Assembly (NCBI RefSeq): GCF_025362435.1
Contig: NZ_JANYGL010000154.1
Span: 1 to 32,573 of the forward strand
Origin: Polymorphobacter sp.
GTDB taxonomy: Bacteria; Pseudomonadota; Alphaproteobacteria; Sphingomonadales; Sphingomonadaceae
Direction: 5' to 3'
Length of the DNA: 32,573 bases
Shown here: positions 23,801 through 31,713 of the stretch, piece after piece
Layout of the letters: each line of letters starts with the position of its first letter
How positions within the stretch are numbered: position 1 is the stretch's first letter
Notes under the pieces: model-generated
Databases searched by the model: none
What the model was told of the DNA's origin: nothing
What the model saw: only the letters and a program-made list of their open reading frames with translations
Made by a program: the position numbers and the translations under genes

Positions 23801-24973
23801 GCCGGCGGCGCGGAAATTGGTAAAGCCGGTCGAGCCCCAGGCGAAGGCGGGGCTTTTAAGGATGTAATCGACGATGGGCGTGGCGAAGGTGCCGCCGACG
23901 GTCGCGTCGAGGGTGATGTCGCGGCCGGTCAGGCGCGGGAGAAAGGCTTGCGGCTTCAACAGCTTGGCGGTGACGTGGAGCGCATCGAAGCGCTCCGAGC
24001 CGAAGTCGGCACTGCCGGTCGCGGTTGCCGCGATGACCGGCGAGGCGGCGGTGATGCTGCCGCTCAGCACGCGCTCCGCCAAGCGCACATCGGCCCGCAC
24101 ACGCACGAACGGTGTCGTCAAACGGGCCGCTCCCCCGGCGAACATCGCGGACGGCACGGTCGTCCCCGAAACGACGAAACGCCCCGAAGTCGCCGCCAGC
24201 GCAAGGTCGGCGAGGCGCACCTTGCCGAGCCGCGCGACCGCGCTGCCGTGCCAGTCCTGCCACGTCCCCTTGCCGCTGATGGCGAGGTCGAACGCCGAGG
24301 TCAGCCCTGCCAGCCGCGCGATCGTGCCGCGTGCCGGGGCGGCGATCGCCGCGGCGAGGTCGAACGCATCGCGGTCGGGAACGGCGTCGAGGTGTACGCG
24401 GACCACGTCGCCGCCGGTCGCGCTCGTCGCCGCGGCGTCGACCCGCGCGCGGCCCTTGCGGATGTCGACCGACCCGCCGACCGCGATCGTCTCGGCGACC
24501 CCGGTGACCGGCGCGGCGAGGACCAGCCGGTCGATCCGCAGCCGGTCGACGACGACGTCGATGCTCGGCAAAATGCGCTTGTCGGCGCTCGGGCGGAGCC
24601 GGGGGCGGCGCAGGACGACCGCCTCTGGCGCGACCGCCGACCGCACGTTCAACCGGTGGCTGGCCAGGGCCAGCGGCCGCCAGTCGAGGTCGAGCAGCGG
24701 CACCCGCGCGAACACGCCTTCGGGGTCGGCGAGGGTCAGGTCGTGGAGCCGCGTCCGGCCGAAGATGTCGCCCTCGATCCGCCCGACGCCGACGCGCAAC
24801 CCCGACTTCGGCGCGTACAGCCCGAGCAGGCGGACAACCGCGCCGCGCCCCGACTCGCTCGCCAGATACAGCCGTCCGCCCCAGATCAGCCCGGCCAGCG
24901 CCAGCGCGGTGGCGACGATCGCGATGACGATGCGCAAGTGGCGCGTGACCCAGCCGGTGCGGACCCGCGCCAT
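20849..24973 (-). CDS. tamB: Translocation and assembly module protein TamB
   Basis: This 1374-residue protein is the inner-membrane-anchored partner of TamA and belongs to the AsmA-like family of long lipid-bridging proteins. A basic start (MARVRTGWVTRHLR) is followed by a single membrane helix at about 14-35. Long beta-strand-rich repeats fill the periplasm. The C-terminal TamB (DUF490) domain is recognisable in the last 300 or so residues (FNLTRGDVRFDG, SSTPALPEDEVLSRVLFG), ending NLRLKRDY. It is implicated in outer-membrane protein and phospholipid delivery. The start ATG overlaps the tamA stop by one base (TGATG). Its length is within the family range. Confidence 0.96.
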   Translation of the reverse strand: MARVRTGWVTRHLRIVIAIVATALALAGLIWGGRLYLASESGRGAVVRLLGLYAPKSGLRVGVGRIEGDIFGRTRLHDLTLADPEGVFARVPLLDLDWRPLALASHRLNVRSAVAPEAVVLRRPRLRPSADKRILPSIDVVVDRLRIDRLVLAAPVTGVAETIAVGGSVDIRKGRARVDAAATSATGGDVVRVHLDAVPDRDAFDLAAAIAAPARGTIARLAGLTSAFDLAISGKGTWQDWHGSAVARLGKVRLADLALAATSGRFVVSGTTVPSAMFAGGAARLTTPFVRVRADVRLAERVLSGSITAASPVIAATATGSADFGSERFDALHVTAKLLKPQAFLPRLTGRDITLDATVGGTFATPIVDYILKSPAFAWGSTGFTNFRAAGRATGRLIPVVAIAARVENVGEDIAPLLANLRIAGLLSVAHGQVTSPALAVQSARIAGTMTLRLGLADGDYAVGFDGRLPHYRVGEIGVADVAAQVRAAPDASGGTRIIGTVRAAATQIDGGFFRSIFAGLPVVTTAIDVAPDLSMRFTGLRLVAPGFQQAGSGTRAPDGSVHLVTSGASWTYGTTTVDLAGQLESPVVDIGLAAPGFGLTAVAAHAVEAPDGWRIVARGGSAVGAATANALVRTGGTAIDVDAAAAGIAVRGSLVPDTDALVAGRLAVGGAGLSGSLVLAPAGAAQRGDLVLAATGAKLGGVAVGRGTLTARIVAGSGEPSIDAKFALGDVRSAGLTLASLSGTVADTAGSGSATLALAGVAGVPFNATLDARGSSEHFDIGAVATVDGRKLTLDHRAHVDRAGAAWRLAPVVVQTPDGRVELAGSAGGGVNGSVRLDGLGLSLLTLFDPGYNFSGHASGTIAFAAPATAAPTGSLALRIAGLSRAGLASSSQPIDLAVNAALSATSASARAVVVRGAATLGRAQAELTLGSEANLRDRLLAAPLFAQARFAGPAEAVWLLGGVEALDVRGPVTAAVDAGGRLGDPRLTGSIAVTGGRVENVALGTVVDNVKLDGRFNGSRLDLTAFSGTVGKDGKISGNGGVDLSAERGFPVDVTARLEDAQILNRDDLRATANGTLRLHSDGNGGKITGSLDIIRARYRFGRGGTTSDIPVVAVTERNVELLGRVPPRVVKPTLWSLDIAASARDNVDVAGLGLTSTWRGDLKLKGRATAPEFSGVVKMVRGDYDFAGKRFNLTRGDVRFDGKNPPDPVIDLAAENTSSGFTAQLSLTGTALHPDIKFSSTPALPEDEVLSRVLFGTSITTLSAPEAVQLAGALASLRGGKGGRLDPFNAVRKTLRIDRLRVLPADIATGRKTSIAAGEYIGRRVYVELSTDAQGYSASAIEVALTRSLSILSDVATLGGTSVNLRLKRDY

Positions 24974-26898
24974 CAGAACGCCTGTCCGATCGAGACGTAG
25001 AACTGGACGCGGGCGTCCCCCTTTTGCGGGTTGATCGGCGTCGCGACGTCGATCCGGACCGGGCCGAAGCTGGTGTAATAACGCGCGCCGATGCCCGCGC
25101 CGTAGCGGACGTCGCGAAATCGCGGGATCGTCGCGGTGTCGATCTCGCCGGCATCGAAGAACGGCACGACGCCGAAGTCGCCGAAGCGGAAGCGCGCCTC
25201 CACGCTCGCCTCGGCGATCGAGTCACCGCCACGCGGGCTACCGTCGACGTCCTTCGGCCCGACCCCCTGGTAGCCGTAGCCGCGAACCGACCCGCCGCCG
25301 CCGGCATAGAAGCGCCGCGACGGCGCGATATCGCCCTTCGACGCGCCTGCGATCGTCCCAAGATGGCCGCGCGCGGCGAAGGTGATGCGGTCGCTCAGCG
25401 GCACGTACTTGGTCGCCTCGACCTGGAGCTTGACGTAGGGGAAGGTGCCGCTGGCGAACGACAGTTCGGGCGACGCGCGCCCGGTCAGGCGAAACCCGCG
25501 CGTCGGGTCGAGCAGATTGTTCGACCCGTCGTAGGTCAGGCTCGCCGGGGTCGCGGCGATATAATAGGTCTTGAGCGGGTTGCCTGGCGCGCTCTTGTCG
25601 CGCTCGATCGAGATCAGCGCCTGCGTGCCGAGCGAATAATACCATTGCTTCTGCCAGATCAGGTTGGTCTCACGCTCGATCGTTGCGCCGACCTGGATCG
25701 TCCGCGCATTGAACGCGTCCTGCGTCGCCGAATCGCCGAAGACGTCGAACACCAGTGTCGTATCTCGCGATCGCCAGTTCTGGCGGCGCAGCTCGGCCCC
25801 AAGGAGCTGTTCGTGCTCGGCGGCGATCGCGCGGAAGGTCACCGCGCCGTTCGGCGGCAGCAGGTTGCGATGCTCCCAGCTCGCCTCGAGCCGCGCTCCC
25901 TGCGAGGTCGAATAGCCCCCCGTCGCGGCGACGGTACGGAGCGGCGCGGTGTCGGTATGGACGACGACGTCGATCGTCTCGCCGCCATCGGCAGTGCGGC
26001 CGGCGGCGACGGGTGCGAGCGTCACCCCGCCGACCAGCCCGGTGGCGATCAGCGCGCGGCGGAGGTCGTCGAGGTCGGCGGCGGTGTACGGGTCGCCCGG
26101 GTGCCAGCGCGCGAGGCGCTCGATCCCGGCCTGGCCGACGACCGACTTTCCGTCGACGCGGATCCGCCCGAAGCGCCCCGCCGCGCCGGGGTCGACGTGC
26201 TGGGTCAACGTCGCGGTGCGGGTGGCATGGTCGACCTCGATCTCGGGCGGCTCGATCGTCGCGAACGGGTGGCCGCGCGTCGCCAGATACGCCTTGAGCC
26301 CGTCCTGCCCAGCCGCGATCGCCGCCGCGCCGAGCGGATCGCCCGCCTTGATCCCGATGCCGCCCTCGACCAGCCCTTCAGGGGTTCCCGGCGGCGTGAC
26401 CAGCCTGACTTCGGCGACGTGGTACAGCGGCCCCTCGTCGACCGTCAGCGTCACCGCCACTGGGGCTCCCGCAGTCCCGGCGACGATCGTCGTCACCGTC
26501 CGCCCGCCGTAATAGCCGAGGCTGCGGAGGAGCAGGTCGATCAGGTCGCGGTCGTCGGCGGCGCGGCGGTTGATCTGCGCGAGGTTGGCGACCGCGCCAC
26601 GCCCCTTGAACAACGCTGATTCGGTGCGGAAGCGCGGCGCCAGACGGTCGTCGAGCCCGGCCAGCGCGACGGTGTAGCGGACATCGCCGCTGGTCACGGC
26701 ATCGGCGACGGCGGCTCCCGGTGCGGCGGCGGCGTCGGGCCACGGCACGGTGATTCCGGGGCGCGGCGCGAGCAGGTCGGGGACGCCGGCCGGGGCCACG
26801 ACCACCCCCTGTGCGACGACGACGCCTGCCCAGCCCAGTCCCGCGCAGCACCCTCCCACTGCAAGCGCGGCGCGCGCGCCGGCGGAACAAACGATCAT
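24973..26898 (-). CDS. tamA: Outer-membrane assembly protein TamA (Omp85 family)
   Basis: This 641-residue protein starts with a signal peptide (about 1-30, MIVCSAGARAALAVGGCC...). POTRA domains occupy roughly 60-320 (for example GGRTVTTIVAGTAG, VDEGPLYHVAEVRL, FGRIRVDGKSVVG). A 16-stranded Omp85 barrel follows, with the surface-antigen signatures RFYAGGGGSVRGYGYQGVGP and VPFFDAGEID. It ends in an aromatic residue (QAF) as barrels should. It works with TamB, encoded directly after it with a one-base overlap. ATG 26898 is chosen because it places the signal peptide at the very start; a much longer upstream frame is not supported. Confidence 0.96.
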   Translation of the reverse strand: MIVCSAGARAALAVGGCCAGLGWAGVVVAQGVVVAPAGVPDLLAPRPGITVPWPDAAAAPGAAVADAVTSGDVRYTVALAGLDDRLAPRFRTESALFKGRGAVANLAQINRRAADDRDLIDLLLRSLGYYGGRTVTTIVAGTAGAPVAVTLTVDEGPLYHVAEVRLVTPPGTPEGLVEGGIGIKAGDPLGAAAIAAGQDGLKAYLATRGHPFATIEPPEIEVDHATRTATLTQHVDPGAAGRFGRIRVDGKSVVGQAGIERLARWHPGDPYTAADLDDLRRALIATGLVGGVTLAPVAAGRTADGGETIDVVVHTDTAPLRTVAATGGYSTSQGARLEASWEHRNLLPPNGAVTFRAIAAEHEQLLGAELRRQNWRSRDTTLVFDVFGDSATQDAFNARTIQVGATIERETNLIWQKQWYYSLGTQALISIERDKSAPGNPLKTYYIAATPASLTYDGSNNLLDPTRGFRLTGRASPELSFASGTFPYVKLQVEATKYVPLSDRITFAARGHLGTIAGASKGDIAPSRRFYAGGGGSVRGYGYQGVGPKDVDGSPRGGDSIAEASVEARFRFGDFGVVPFFDAGEIDTATIPRFRDVRYGAGIGARYYTSFGPVRIDVATPINPQKGDARVQFYVSIGQAF

Positions 26899-27018
26899 GT
26901 TCCAAGGCTTAGCCCGCCACGCCCCCGGCGCAAAGCACCGCTTGTGCGAGGTGCCGCGGCAGACGTGCGCAAAGCCGCATGACTTGCGCTCGCGTGCGAA
27001 CCCCGCGATGAGACGACC

Positions 27019-27180
27019 ATGCAAAAAGGCGGCGGCATCATCCTCGCGATCTCCCTGCTCGTCGGGGCAGGCGTCGGGGTCAAACTCGGCGAGGGATCGC
27101 TCGGCATCGTCATCGGCCTCGGCGTCGGGCTGCTCGCGGTCGTCGTTCTCGGCTGGTTGGACAGCCGCCGGCAGCGCTGA
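27019..27180 (+). CDS. 53-residue membrane protein
   Basis: This short frame begins ATG CAA AAA GGC at 27019 and ends TGA at 27180. It encodes two hydrophobic segments, GGGIILAISLLVGAGVGV and GSLGIVIGLGVGLLAVVVLG, then a basic end WLDSRRQR, a typical two-helix hairpin with both ends likely cytoplasmic. The next gene, sua5, begins on the very next base with GTG, so the two are tightly coupled. Upstream is the divergent tamA gene, 120 bases away. It has no recognised family, but its membrane pattern, lack of rare codons and position make it a credible gene. Confidence 0.7.
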   Translation: MQKGGGIILAISLLVGAGVGVKLGEGSLGIVIGLGVGLLAVVVLGWLDSRRQR

Positions 27181-28104
27181 GTGCCGACCGAGACGGTCGC
27201 CGCCGACCCAGCCGGGATCACGCGCGCGGTCGCTTTGCTCGCAAAGGGACACGTCGTCGCGCTGCCGACCGAGACGGTCTACGGCCTCGCCGGGGACGCC
27301 ACCGACCCTGCCGCCGTCGCCGCGATCTACGCCGCGAAGGGCCGCCCGGGGTTCAACCCACTGATCGTCCATGTGGTCGATCTCGCCGCCGCCGAGCGGC
27401 TGGTCGAGGTCGATGCCATCGCCCGGGCACTAGCAACACGCTTCTGGCCCGGGCCGCTGACGCTCGTCCTCCCCGCCCGCCCGGGCAATGGCATCGCACC
27501 CGAGGTCACCGCCGGGCTGGCGACCCTCGCGGTCCGTGTCCCGGCGCACCCGGTCATGCGCGCGGTGCTCGCCGCGTTCGGGCGCCCGCTTGCGGCTCCC
27601 TCGGCGAATGCGAGCGGGACGATCAGCCCGACCACCGCCGCACACGTCGCCGCGACCCTCGGCGGGCGCATCCCGCTGATCGTCGACGGCGGCGCGACCC
27701 CGGGGGGACTCGAGAGCACGATCGTCCGGATCGACGGCGGCCGCGTCTCGCTTCTTCGCCCCGGCGGGATCGACGCCGCGCTGCTCGGAATCGACAGCGA
27801 AGCCGCACCGGGGATCGTCGCGCCAGGCCAGCTTGCGAGCCACTACGCCCCGGCCCAACCGCTCCGCCTCGACGCCACGAGCGCCGAGGCGGGCGAGTAT
27901 CTGATCGGCTTTGGAGCCGTCGCGGGTGACACCACCCTGTCCGCTGCTGGCGACCTGAATGAAGCCGCCGCCAGGCTCTTCGCTGCACTTCACCTCGCGC
28001 AGGCAAGCGGCGCGGCGCGGATCGCCGTCGCCCCGATCCCCGCCACCGGTGTCGGCGCCGCGATCAACGACCGCCTTCGGCGAGCGGCGGCCCCGCGCCC
28101 GTAA
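27181..28104 (+). CDS. L-threonylcarbamoyladenylate synthase (Sua5/TsaC)
   Basis: This 307-residue cytoplasmic enzyme makes threonylcarbamoyl-AMP from threonine, bicarbonate and ATP for t6A modification at tRNA position 37. The N-terminal YrdC domain (1 to about 200) carries LPTETVYGLAGDA (28-40) and KGRPGFNPL (53-61), and APSANASG near the active site. The C-terminal Sua5 domain follows, with the linker motif SHYAP (220-224). The length marks it as Sua5-type rather than the shorter TsaC. The start is GTG at 27181, adjacent to the stop of the small membrane protein. The broken trmO gene at 8489-8950 would act on the same modified base. Confidence 0.95.
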   Translation: MPTETVAADPAGITRAVALLAKGHVVALPTETVYGLAGDATDPAAVAAIYAAKGRPGFNPLIVHVVDLAAAERLVEVDAIARALATRFWPGPLTLVLPARPGNGIAPEVTAGLATLAVRVPAHPVMRAVLAAFGRPLAAPSANASGTISPTTAAHVAATLGGRIPLIVDGGATPGGLESTIVRIDGGRVSLLRPGGIDAALLGIDSEAAPGIVAPGQLASHYAPAQPLRLDATSAEAGEYLIGFGAVAGDTTLSAAGDLNEAAARLFAALHLAQASGAARIAVAPIPATGVGAAINDRLRRAAAPRP

Positions 28105-28106
28105 AA

Positions 28107-28243
28107 TCCTCCCCGTCTTCGGGGAGGGGGACCGCGCCCTCTTGGGCGTGGTGGAGGGGCGGTGGAACAAACTCACATCCAGAGCCCGCTCCACCGCCCC
28201 TCCGTCGCGCAAGGACGCGCCACCTCCCCGAAGCCGGGGAGGA
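28107..28243. repeat. MITE-like palindromic element
   Basis: Both ends carry CTCCCCG...CGGGGAGG blocks (28107-28127 and about 28223-28243). Inside, GAGGGGCGGTGGA and TCCACCGCCCCTC form a 13-bp stem around a short loop. The whole 137 bases can fold into one long imperfect hairpin. Similar elements are common between sphingomonad and caulobacterial genes. The motif GCCGGGGAGGACCAA is repeated once more at 28255-28269, just outside. No transposase is present, and it starts two bases after the sua5 stop. Confidence 0.7.
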
Positions 28244-28304
28244 CCAAGACCAGTGCCGGGGAGGACCAAAATCGCTCTTGCAATTGATTCGCAATAGTGG
28301 TCAG

Positions 28305-28751
28305 ATGCACTCGAGTGATGGAGCGCCGCCGATGCTGGTCGACCACCAAGCCTTTCGCCGCGAGCCGCCAATCGCGCCAAACGTGTGGACCGACCTGCCC
28401 GGCGACGAGGGGCTGATCCTGTGGTCGTTGCGGCGAATGGTGGTGGCGTGGCCGCGCTGCCATACCGTCCAGGTCGCGCTCCACGTCCGCTACGGCGACG
28501 ACGGGCTGGCGATCGAGCATCTACTGCGCTGCTGGCTGCTCGGGCTATCGAACCACGCGCGCCGCCGCCTCGTCATCGGCGACCCGAATTGCGCGATGCT
28601 GCTGGCCGACGAGGGCGTCCTGCTGTTCGTCCTCCGCCCGGCGACCCCCGAGGTCGCGGCGGGGCAGGCACTGGTCGACCTGACCGGTAATCCCTGCGCC
28701 GCCTGCCTGCTGCCGCTGGCGCAGTCGCTCGCGCTGACCGCTCAGTTGTAG
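28305..28751 (+). CDS. Hypothetical protein
   Basis: This 148-residue protein starts at ATG 28305, or possibly ATG 28332, since neither has a strong ribosome binding site. A long Trp/Arg-rich middle (TDLPGDEGLILWSLRRMVVAWPR) leads to helices containing LAIEHLLRCWLLGLSNHARR and a CxxC-like NPCAACLLP near the end. There is no signal peptide and no clear membrane helix. I do not recognise the family. It sits 61 bases after the palindromic element, and its last ten bases overlap the convergent acyl-CoA dehydrogenase gene. The coding pattern is consistent with its neighbours. Confidence 0.6.
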   Translation: MHSSDGAPPMLVDHQAFRREPPIAPNVWTDLPGDEGLILWSLRRMVVAWPRCHTVQVALHVRYGDDGLAIEHLLRCWLLGLSNHARRRLVIGDPNCAMLLADEGVLLFVLRPATPEVAAGQALVDLTGNPCAACLLPLAQSLALTAQL

Positions 28752-29905
28752 CCGAGCTGGCGTCCGGCGAGGTCGAGCATGATCTCCTCGCTGCCGCCGC
28801 CGATCGCATTGACGCGGACCTCGCGGTAGATGCGCTCGACCTTGCTGCCCTTGAGGTAGCTCGCGCCGCCCAACACCTGCGCCGCCTCGCGCGCGACGCT
28901 TTCGAGCATCCGCGTCGCCTGGACCTTGAGCATCGCGAAGTCGGCCGGGAGACCCTTGCCCGTCTTGACCTGCCACGCGCACAAATCGACCCACGCCTGT
29001 GTCGCGTTGATCTGCCGCGCCATGTCGGCGAGCTTAATCCGGATCGACTGGTGCTGCGCGAGGCGCTTGCCGAAGGTCTCGCGCGTCGTCGCCCACGCGA
29101 CCGCTTCTGCAAGGCACACCCGCGCATAGGCACAGCAGCCGTGAGCCATGCCGAGCCGCTCGCCATTGAAATTGCGCATGATCCCGGCGAAGCCCGCGTT
29201 CTCCGGCCCGATCATGTTCTCGGGCGGCACCTCGACATTGTCGAAGTAGAGCGCAGCGGTGTCCGAGCAGTGCCAGCCCATCTTCTCGAGCGGCGTCCGG
29301 GTAAAGCCGGGCATGCCCGCCTCGATCAGCAGCAGCGAGATGCCGCCGCGCCCGGGGCCGCCGGTGCGGACCGCGACGGTGACATAGTCCGCGCGCATGC
29401 CGCTGGTGATGAACATCTTGCCGCCGTTGACGACGTACTTGTTGCCGACCTTCTCCGCCCGCGTCGTCAGCGCGGCGACGTCCGACCCGCCCCCCGCCTC
29501 GGTGATGCCGAGCGCGATGATCTTGTCGCCGCTCAACACCGCCGGGGCGATCCGGCGCTTCATTTCGTCCGAGCCGAGCGCGAAAATCGGCGGCAGGCCG
29601 ATACCGTGCGTCATCAGCGACGCGGTCAACCCGCCCGCGCCGACGCTCGCGAGCTCCTCCGACTGGGTCAGCGAGTGGAAGATGTCGAACCCGTCGCTGT
29701 GCCCGCCGTATTCCTCGGGATAGCCGAGCCCGAGGATGCCCGCCGCCGCGGCCTTGCGGTGAAGTTCACGCGGCAGCGACCGCGCGTCCTCCCACGCATC
29801 GATGTTCGGGGCGACCTCGGCGGCGACGAAGCGGCGGACCGAGTCGGCGACCGCCGTGTGGGTCTCGTCGTAGAACGGGGAGCGGGCGCGCCAATCGTCG
29901 AACAT
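28742..29905 (-). CDS. Acyl-CoA dehydrogenase
   Basis: This 387-residue flavoenzyme introduces a trans-2 double bond into an acyl-CoA. The family layout is complete: N-terminal helical domain, middle beta domain with ALGITEAGGGSDVAAL (FAD/substrate contacts), and C-terminal helical domain with GKRLAQHQSIRIKLADM and the GGGSEEIM stretch, close to the usual catalytic Glu region. The subgroup, and so chain length or branched substrate, is undetermined. Two starts are plausible: ATG 29905, used here, and GTG 29911, which has GGGGAG seven bases upstream. The msrA gene ends 36 bases upstream on the same strand. The stop overlaps the convergent hypothetical gene by ten bases. Confidence 0.92.
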   Translation of the reverse strand: MFDDWRARSPFYDETHTAVADSVRRFVAAEVAPNIDAWEDARSLPRELHRKAAAAGILGLGYPEEYGGHSDGFDIFHSLTQSEELASVGAGGLTASLMTHGIGLPPIFALGSDEMKRRIAPAVLSGDKIIALGITEAGGGSDVAALTTRAEKVGNKYVVNGGKMFITSGMRADYVTVAVRTGGPGRGGISLLLIEAGMPGFTRTPLEKMGWHCSDTAALYFDNVEVPPENMIGPENAGFAGIMRNFNGERLGMAHGCCAYARVCLAEAVAWATTRETFGKRLAQHQSIRIKLADMARQINATQAWVDLCAWQVKTGKGLPADFAMLKVQATRMLESVAREAAQVLGGASYLKGSKVERIYREVRVNAIGGGSEEIMLDLAGRQLGYN

Positions 29906-29940
29906 CGTCACGGCCGCGCTCCCCACTTATTGAAGCGAGC

Positions 29941-30471
29941 CTACGCCGCCTTCAGCCGCGCCGCATAGCCCTTGCGGAACTTCGCCATCTTCGGCCCAAC
30001 GACGGCGGCGCAATAGCCCGCGTTCGGATTGTTCGCGTAATATTGCTGGTGATACGCCTCGGCCTTGTACCACGGCGCGAGCGGCTCGACCGTCGTCACG
30101 ATCGGCTGGTCCCAGTCGTCCTGGTTGCGCGCGATCGCCGCCTCGGCCTCGGCCTTCTGCTCGGGCGAATGCGGAAAGATCGCCGAGCGATACTGCGTCC
30201 CGGCGTCAGCCCCCTGGCGGTTGAGCGTCGTCGGGTCGTGAGTGTGGAAGAAGATGTCGAGCAGCTCGGCATAGCTGACCTGCGCCTCGTCATAGGTGAT
30301 CCGCACCGCCTCGGCGTGGCCGGTCCGGCCGGTGCAGACCGCGGCGTACGACGGATCGGTGACGTGGCCTCCGATATACCCCGACTCGACCGCTTCGACG
30401 CCCTTGAGCTCGTCGAACACCGCCTCGGTGCACCAGAAACAGCCCCCCGCGATCGTCGCATGCTCGGTCAT
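29941..30471 (-). CDS. msrA: Peptide methionine sulfoxide reductase MsrA
   Basis: This 176-residue protein repairs oxidised methionine by reducing methionine-S-sulfoxide. The GCFWC motif is at 10-14, with the catalytic nucleophile C11. Other landmarks are [12 protein letters not shown] and GTQYRSAIF, typical of MsrA substrate binding. A further Cys in [12 protein letters not shown] near the C-terminus is a candidate resolving residue. ATG 30471 is used, with GAGGAG at a good distance; ATG 30474 directly before it is also possible. It has no signal peptide, so it works in the cytoplasm. It lies 54 bases downstream of the amidase gene. Confidence 0.97.
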   Translation of the reverse strand: MTEHATIAGGCFWCTEAVFDELKGVEAVESGYIGGHVTDPSYAAVCTGRTGHAEAVRITYDEAQVSYAELLDIFFHTHDPTTLNRQGADAGTQYRSAIFPHSPEQKAEAEAAIARNQDDWDQPIVTTVEPLAPWYKAEAYHQQYYANNPNAGYCAAVVGPKMAKFRKGYAARLKAA

Positions 30472-30525
30472 CATCGTCTCCTCGATATACGCGTACGAAT
30501 GTGGGCATGAAACATGACGGTGCAA

Positions 30526-31713
30526 CTAGCGGGCGTGCGCGAAATGCGCCTCGATCGCGCGGGCGATGCCTTCGCCAATGCGTTTCTGTCCGGCTTCGGA
30601 TTCGAGCAGCCGGGCATCGCCATCGTTCGACAGATAGCCGGTCTCGAGCAGCACCGACGGCACGTCGGCGGCCTTCAGCACGCGAAAACCGGCGAAGTGG
30701 TGGAACTCGCCGCGAAAGCCGATGCGGTCGCCGAGGCTCGTCCCCAATGTCTCGGCGAACCCGACCGAGACGTTCATCGTCGACCGCTGGACGAGGTCGA
30801 TCATGATGTCGCCGACCTCGGGGGCGTCGGCGCGGAGGTCGACCCCGGCGATGACATCGGCTTGGTTCTCGCGCGCCGCCAGCCGCGCCGCGACGACGTC
30901 CGACGCGGTTTCGGACAGGGTGTAGACACTGGCGCCGTGGGCCTCCGGGTTGGGCGCGCTGTCGGCGTGGACCGAGACGAACAGGTCGGCCTTCTCGCGC
31001 CGGGCAATCGCGACGCGCTCGCCCAAGGGAATGAAGGTATCGTCGTCGCGGGTCAGCCGGACGCGGACCTGCCCGTCGCGGCGCAGCGTGTCGGCGGCGG
31101 CGCGGGCGATGGCGAGGACGACGTTCTTCTCATAGCCGCCGAGGCTGCTGATCGTCCCCGAATCCTTGCCGCCGTGACCGGGGTCGATGACGACGAGCGC
31201 GCGCTTGCCGGGGCGTTTCGGCGGCGGCGGCGCGGCGGCATCGCCGCCCATGACCTCGTCGCCGAGGTTGAAGTCGACCGCCAGCAGCGTTGTCGACACC
31301 GGGTGCCGCCCGCGCTCGACCTCGCGGGCAAATCCGGCGGCGTCGACCGGCGCGAGGCGGAGGACCAGCGCATGGGCGTCGATCGCCGCCGCGCCGAGCC
31401 GCATCGGCCCGGGGAGGTCGATCACCAGCCGCGCGGTGTCGGCGTCGAACGGCCCGATCCGCGCCCGCGTCGCGTTCGCAGATCCGGGCACGCCCGACGT
31501 CGCGCTACGCCGCGCGGCGTCGGCCCCGCCGATATCGACGACGAGCCGCGGCGGCGCTGCCAGCGCGAACAGCTTGACCGTCTCGACCTGCCCGTCGAGC
31601 TCGACCGTCACCGTCGCCGGGTCGCCGGTGACGGTCAGCCCGGTGACGCGCGCGGCGTCGGCGGGCGACGCCAGCAGCACGGCGATCGACAAGACAGGAA
31701 CGAGGGCACGCAT
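30526..31713 (-). CDS. N-acetylmuramoyl-L-alanine amidase (AMIN + amidase_3)
   Basis: This 395-residue exported enzyme cleaves the bond between muramic acid and the stem peptide of peptidoglycan, mainly at division. A signal peptide covers 1-20 (MRALVPVLSIAVLLASPADA). An AMIN domain follows (about 22-125), which targets such amidases to septal peptidoglycan. After a Pro-rich linker (APPPPKRPGK) comes the catalytic domain. Its zinc ligands and catalytic Glu are visible: H180 (IDPGHGG), E195 (GYEKN), H249 (SVHAD) and E357 (LLETGYLSN). ATG 31713 gives the signal peptide. Divergent from rne, the arrangement is conserved in alphaproteobacteria. It is most like AmiC. Confidence 0.94.
   Translation of the reverse strand: MRALVPVLSIAVLLASPADAARVTGLTVTGDPATVTVELDGQVETVKLFALAAPPRLVVDIGGADAARRSATSGVPGSANATRARIGPFDADTARLVIDLPGPMRLGAAAIDAHALVLRLAPVDAAGFAREVERGRHPVSTTLLAVDFNLGDEVMGGDAAAPPPPKRPGKRALVVIDPGHGGKDSGTISSLGGYEKNVVLAIARAAADTLRRDGQVRVRLTRDDDTFIPLGERVAIARREKADLFVSVHADSAPNPEAHGASVYTLSETASDVVAARLAARENQADVIAGVDLRADAPEVGDIMIDLVQRSTMNVSVGFAETLGTSLGDRIGFRGEFHHFAGFRVLKAADVPSVLLETGYLSNDGDARLLESEAGQKRIGEGIARAIEAHFAHAR

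Noticed and set aside
28107-28243. CRISPR array or tRNA-like structure
   Set aside because: The repeats are inverted, not direct and evenly spaced. No spacer pattern or cloverleaf can be drawn.
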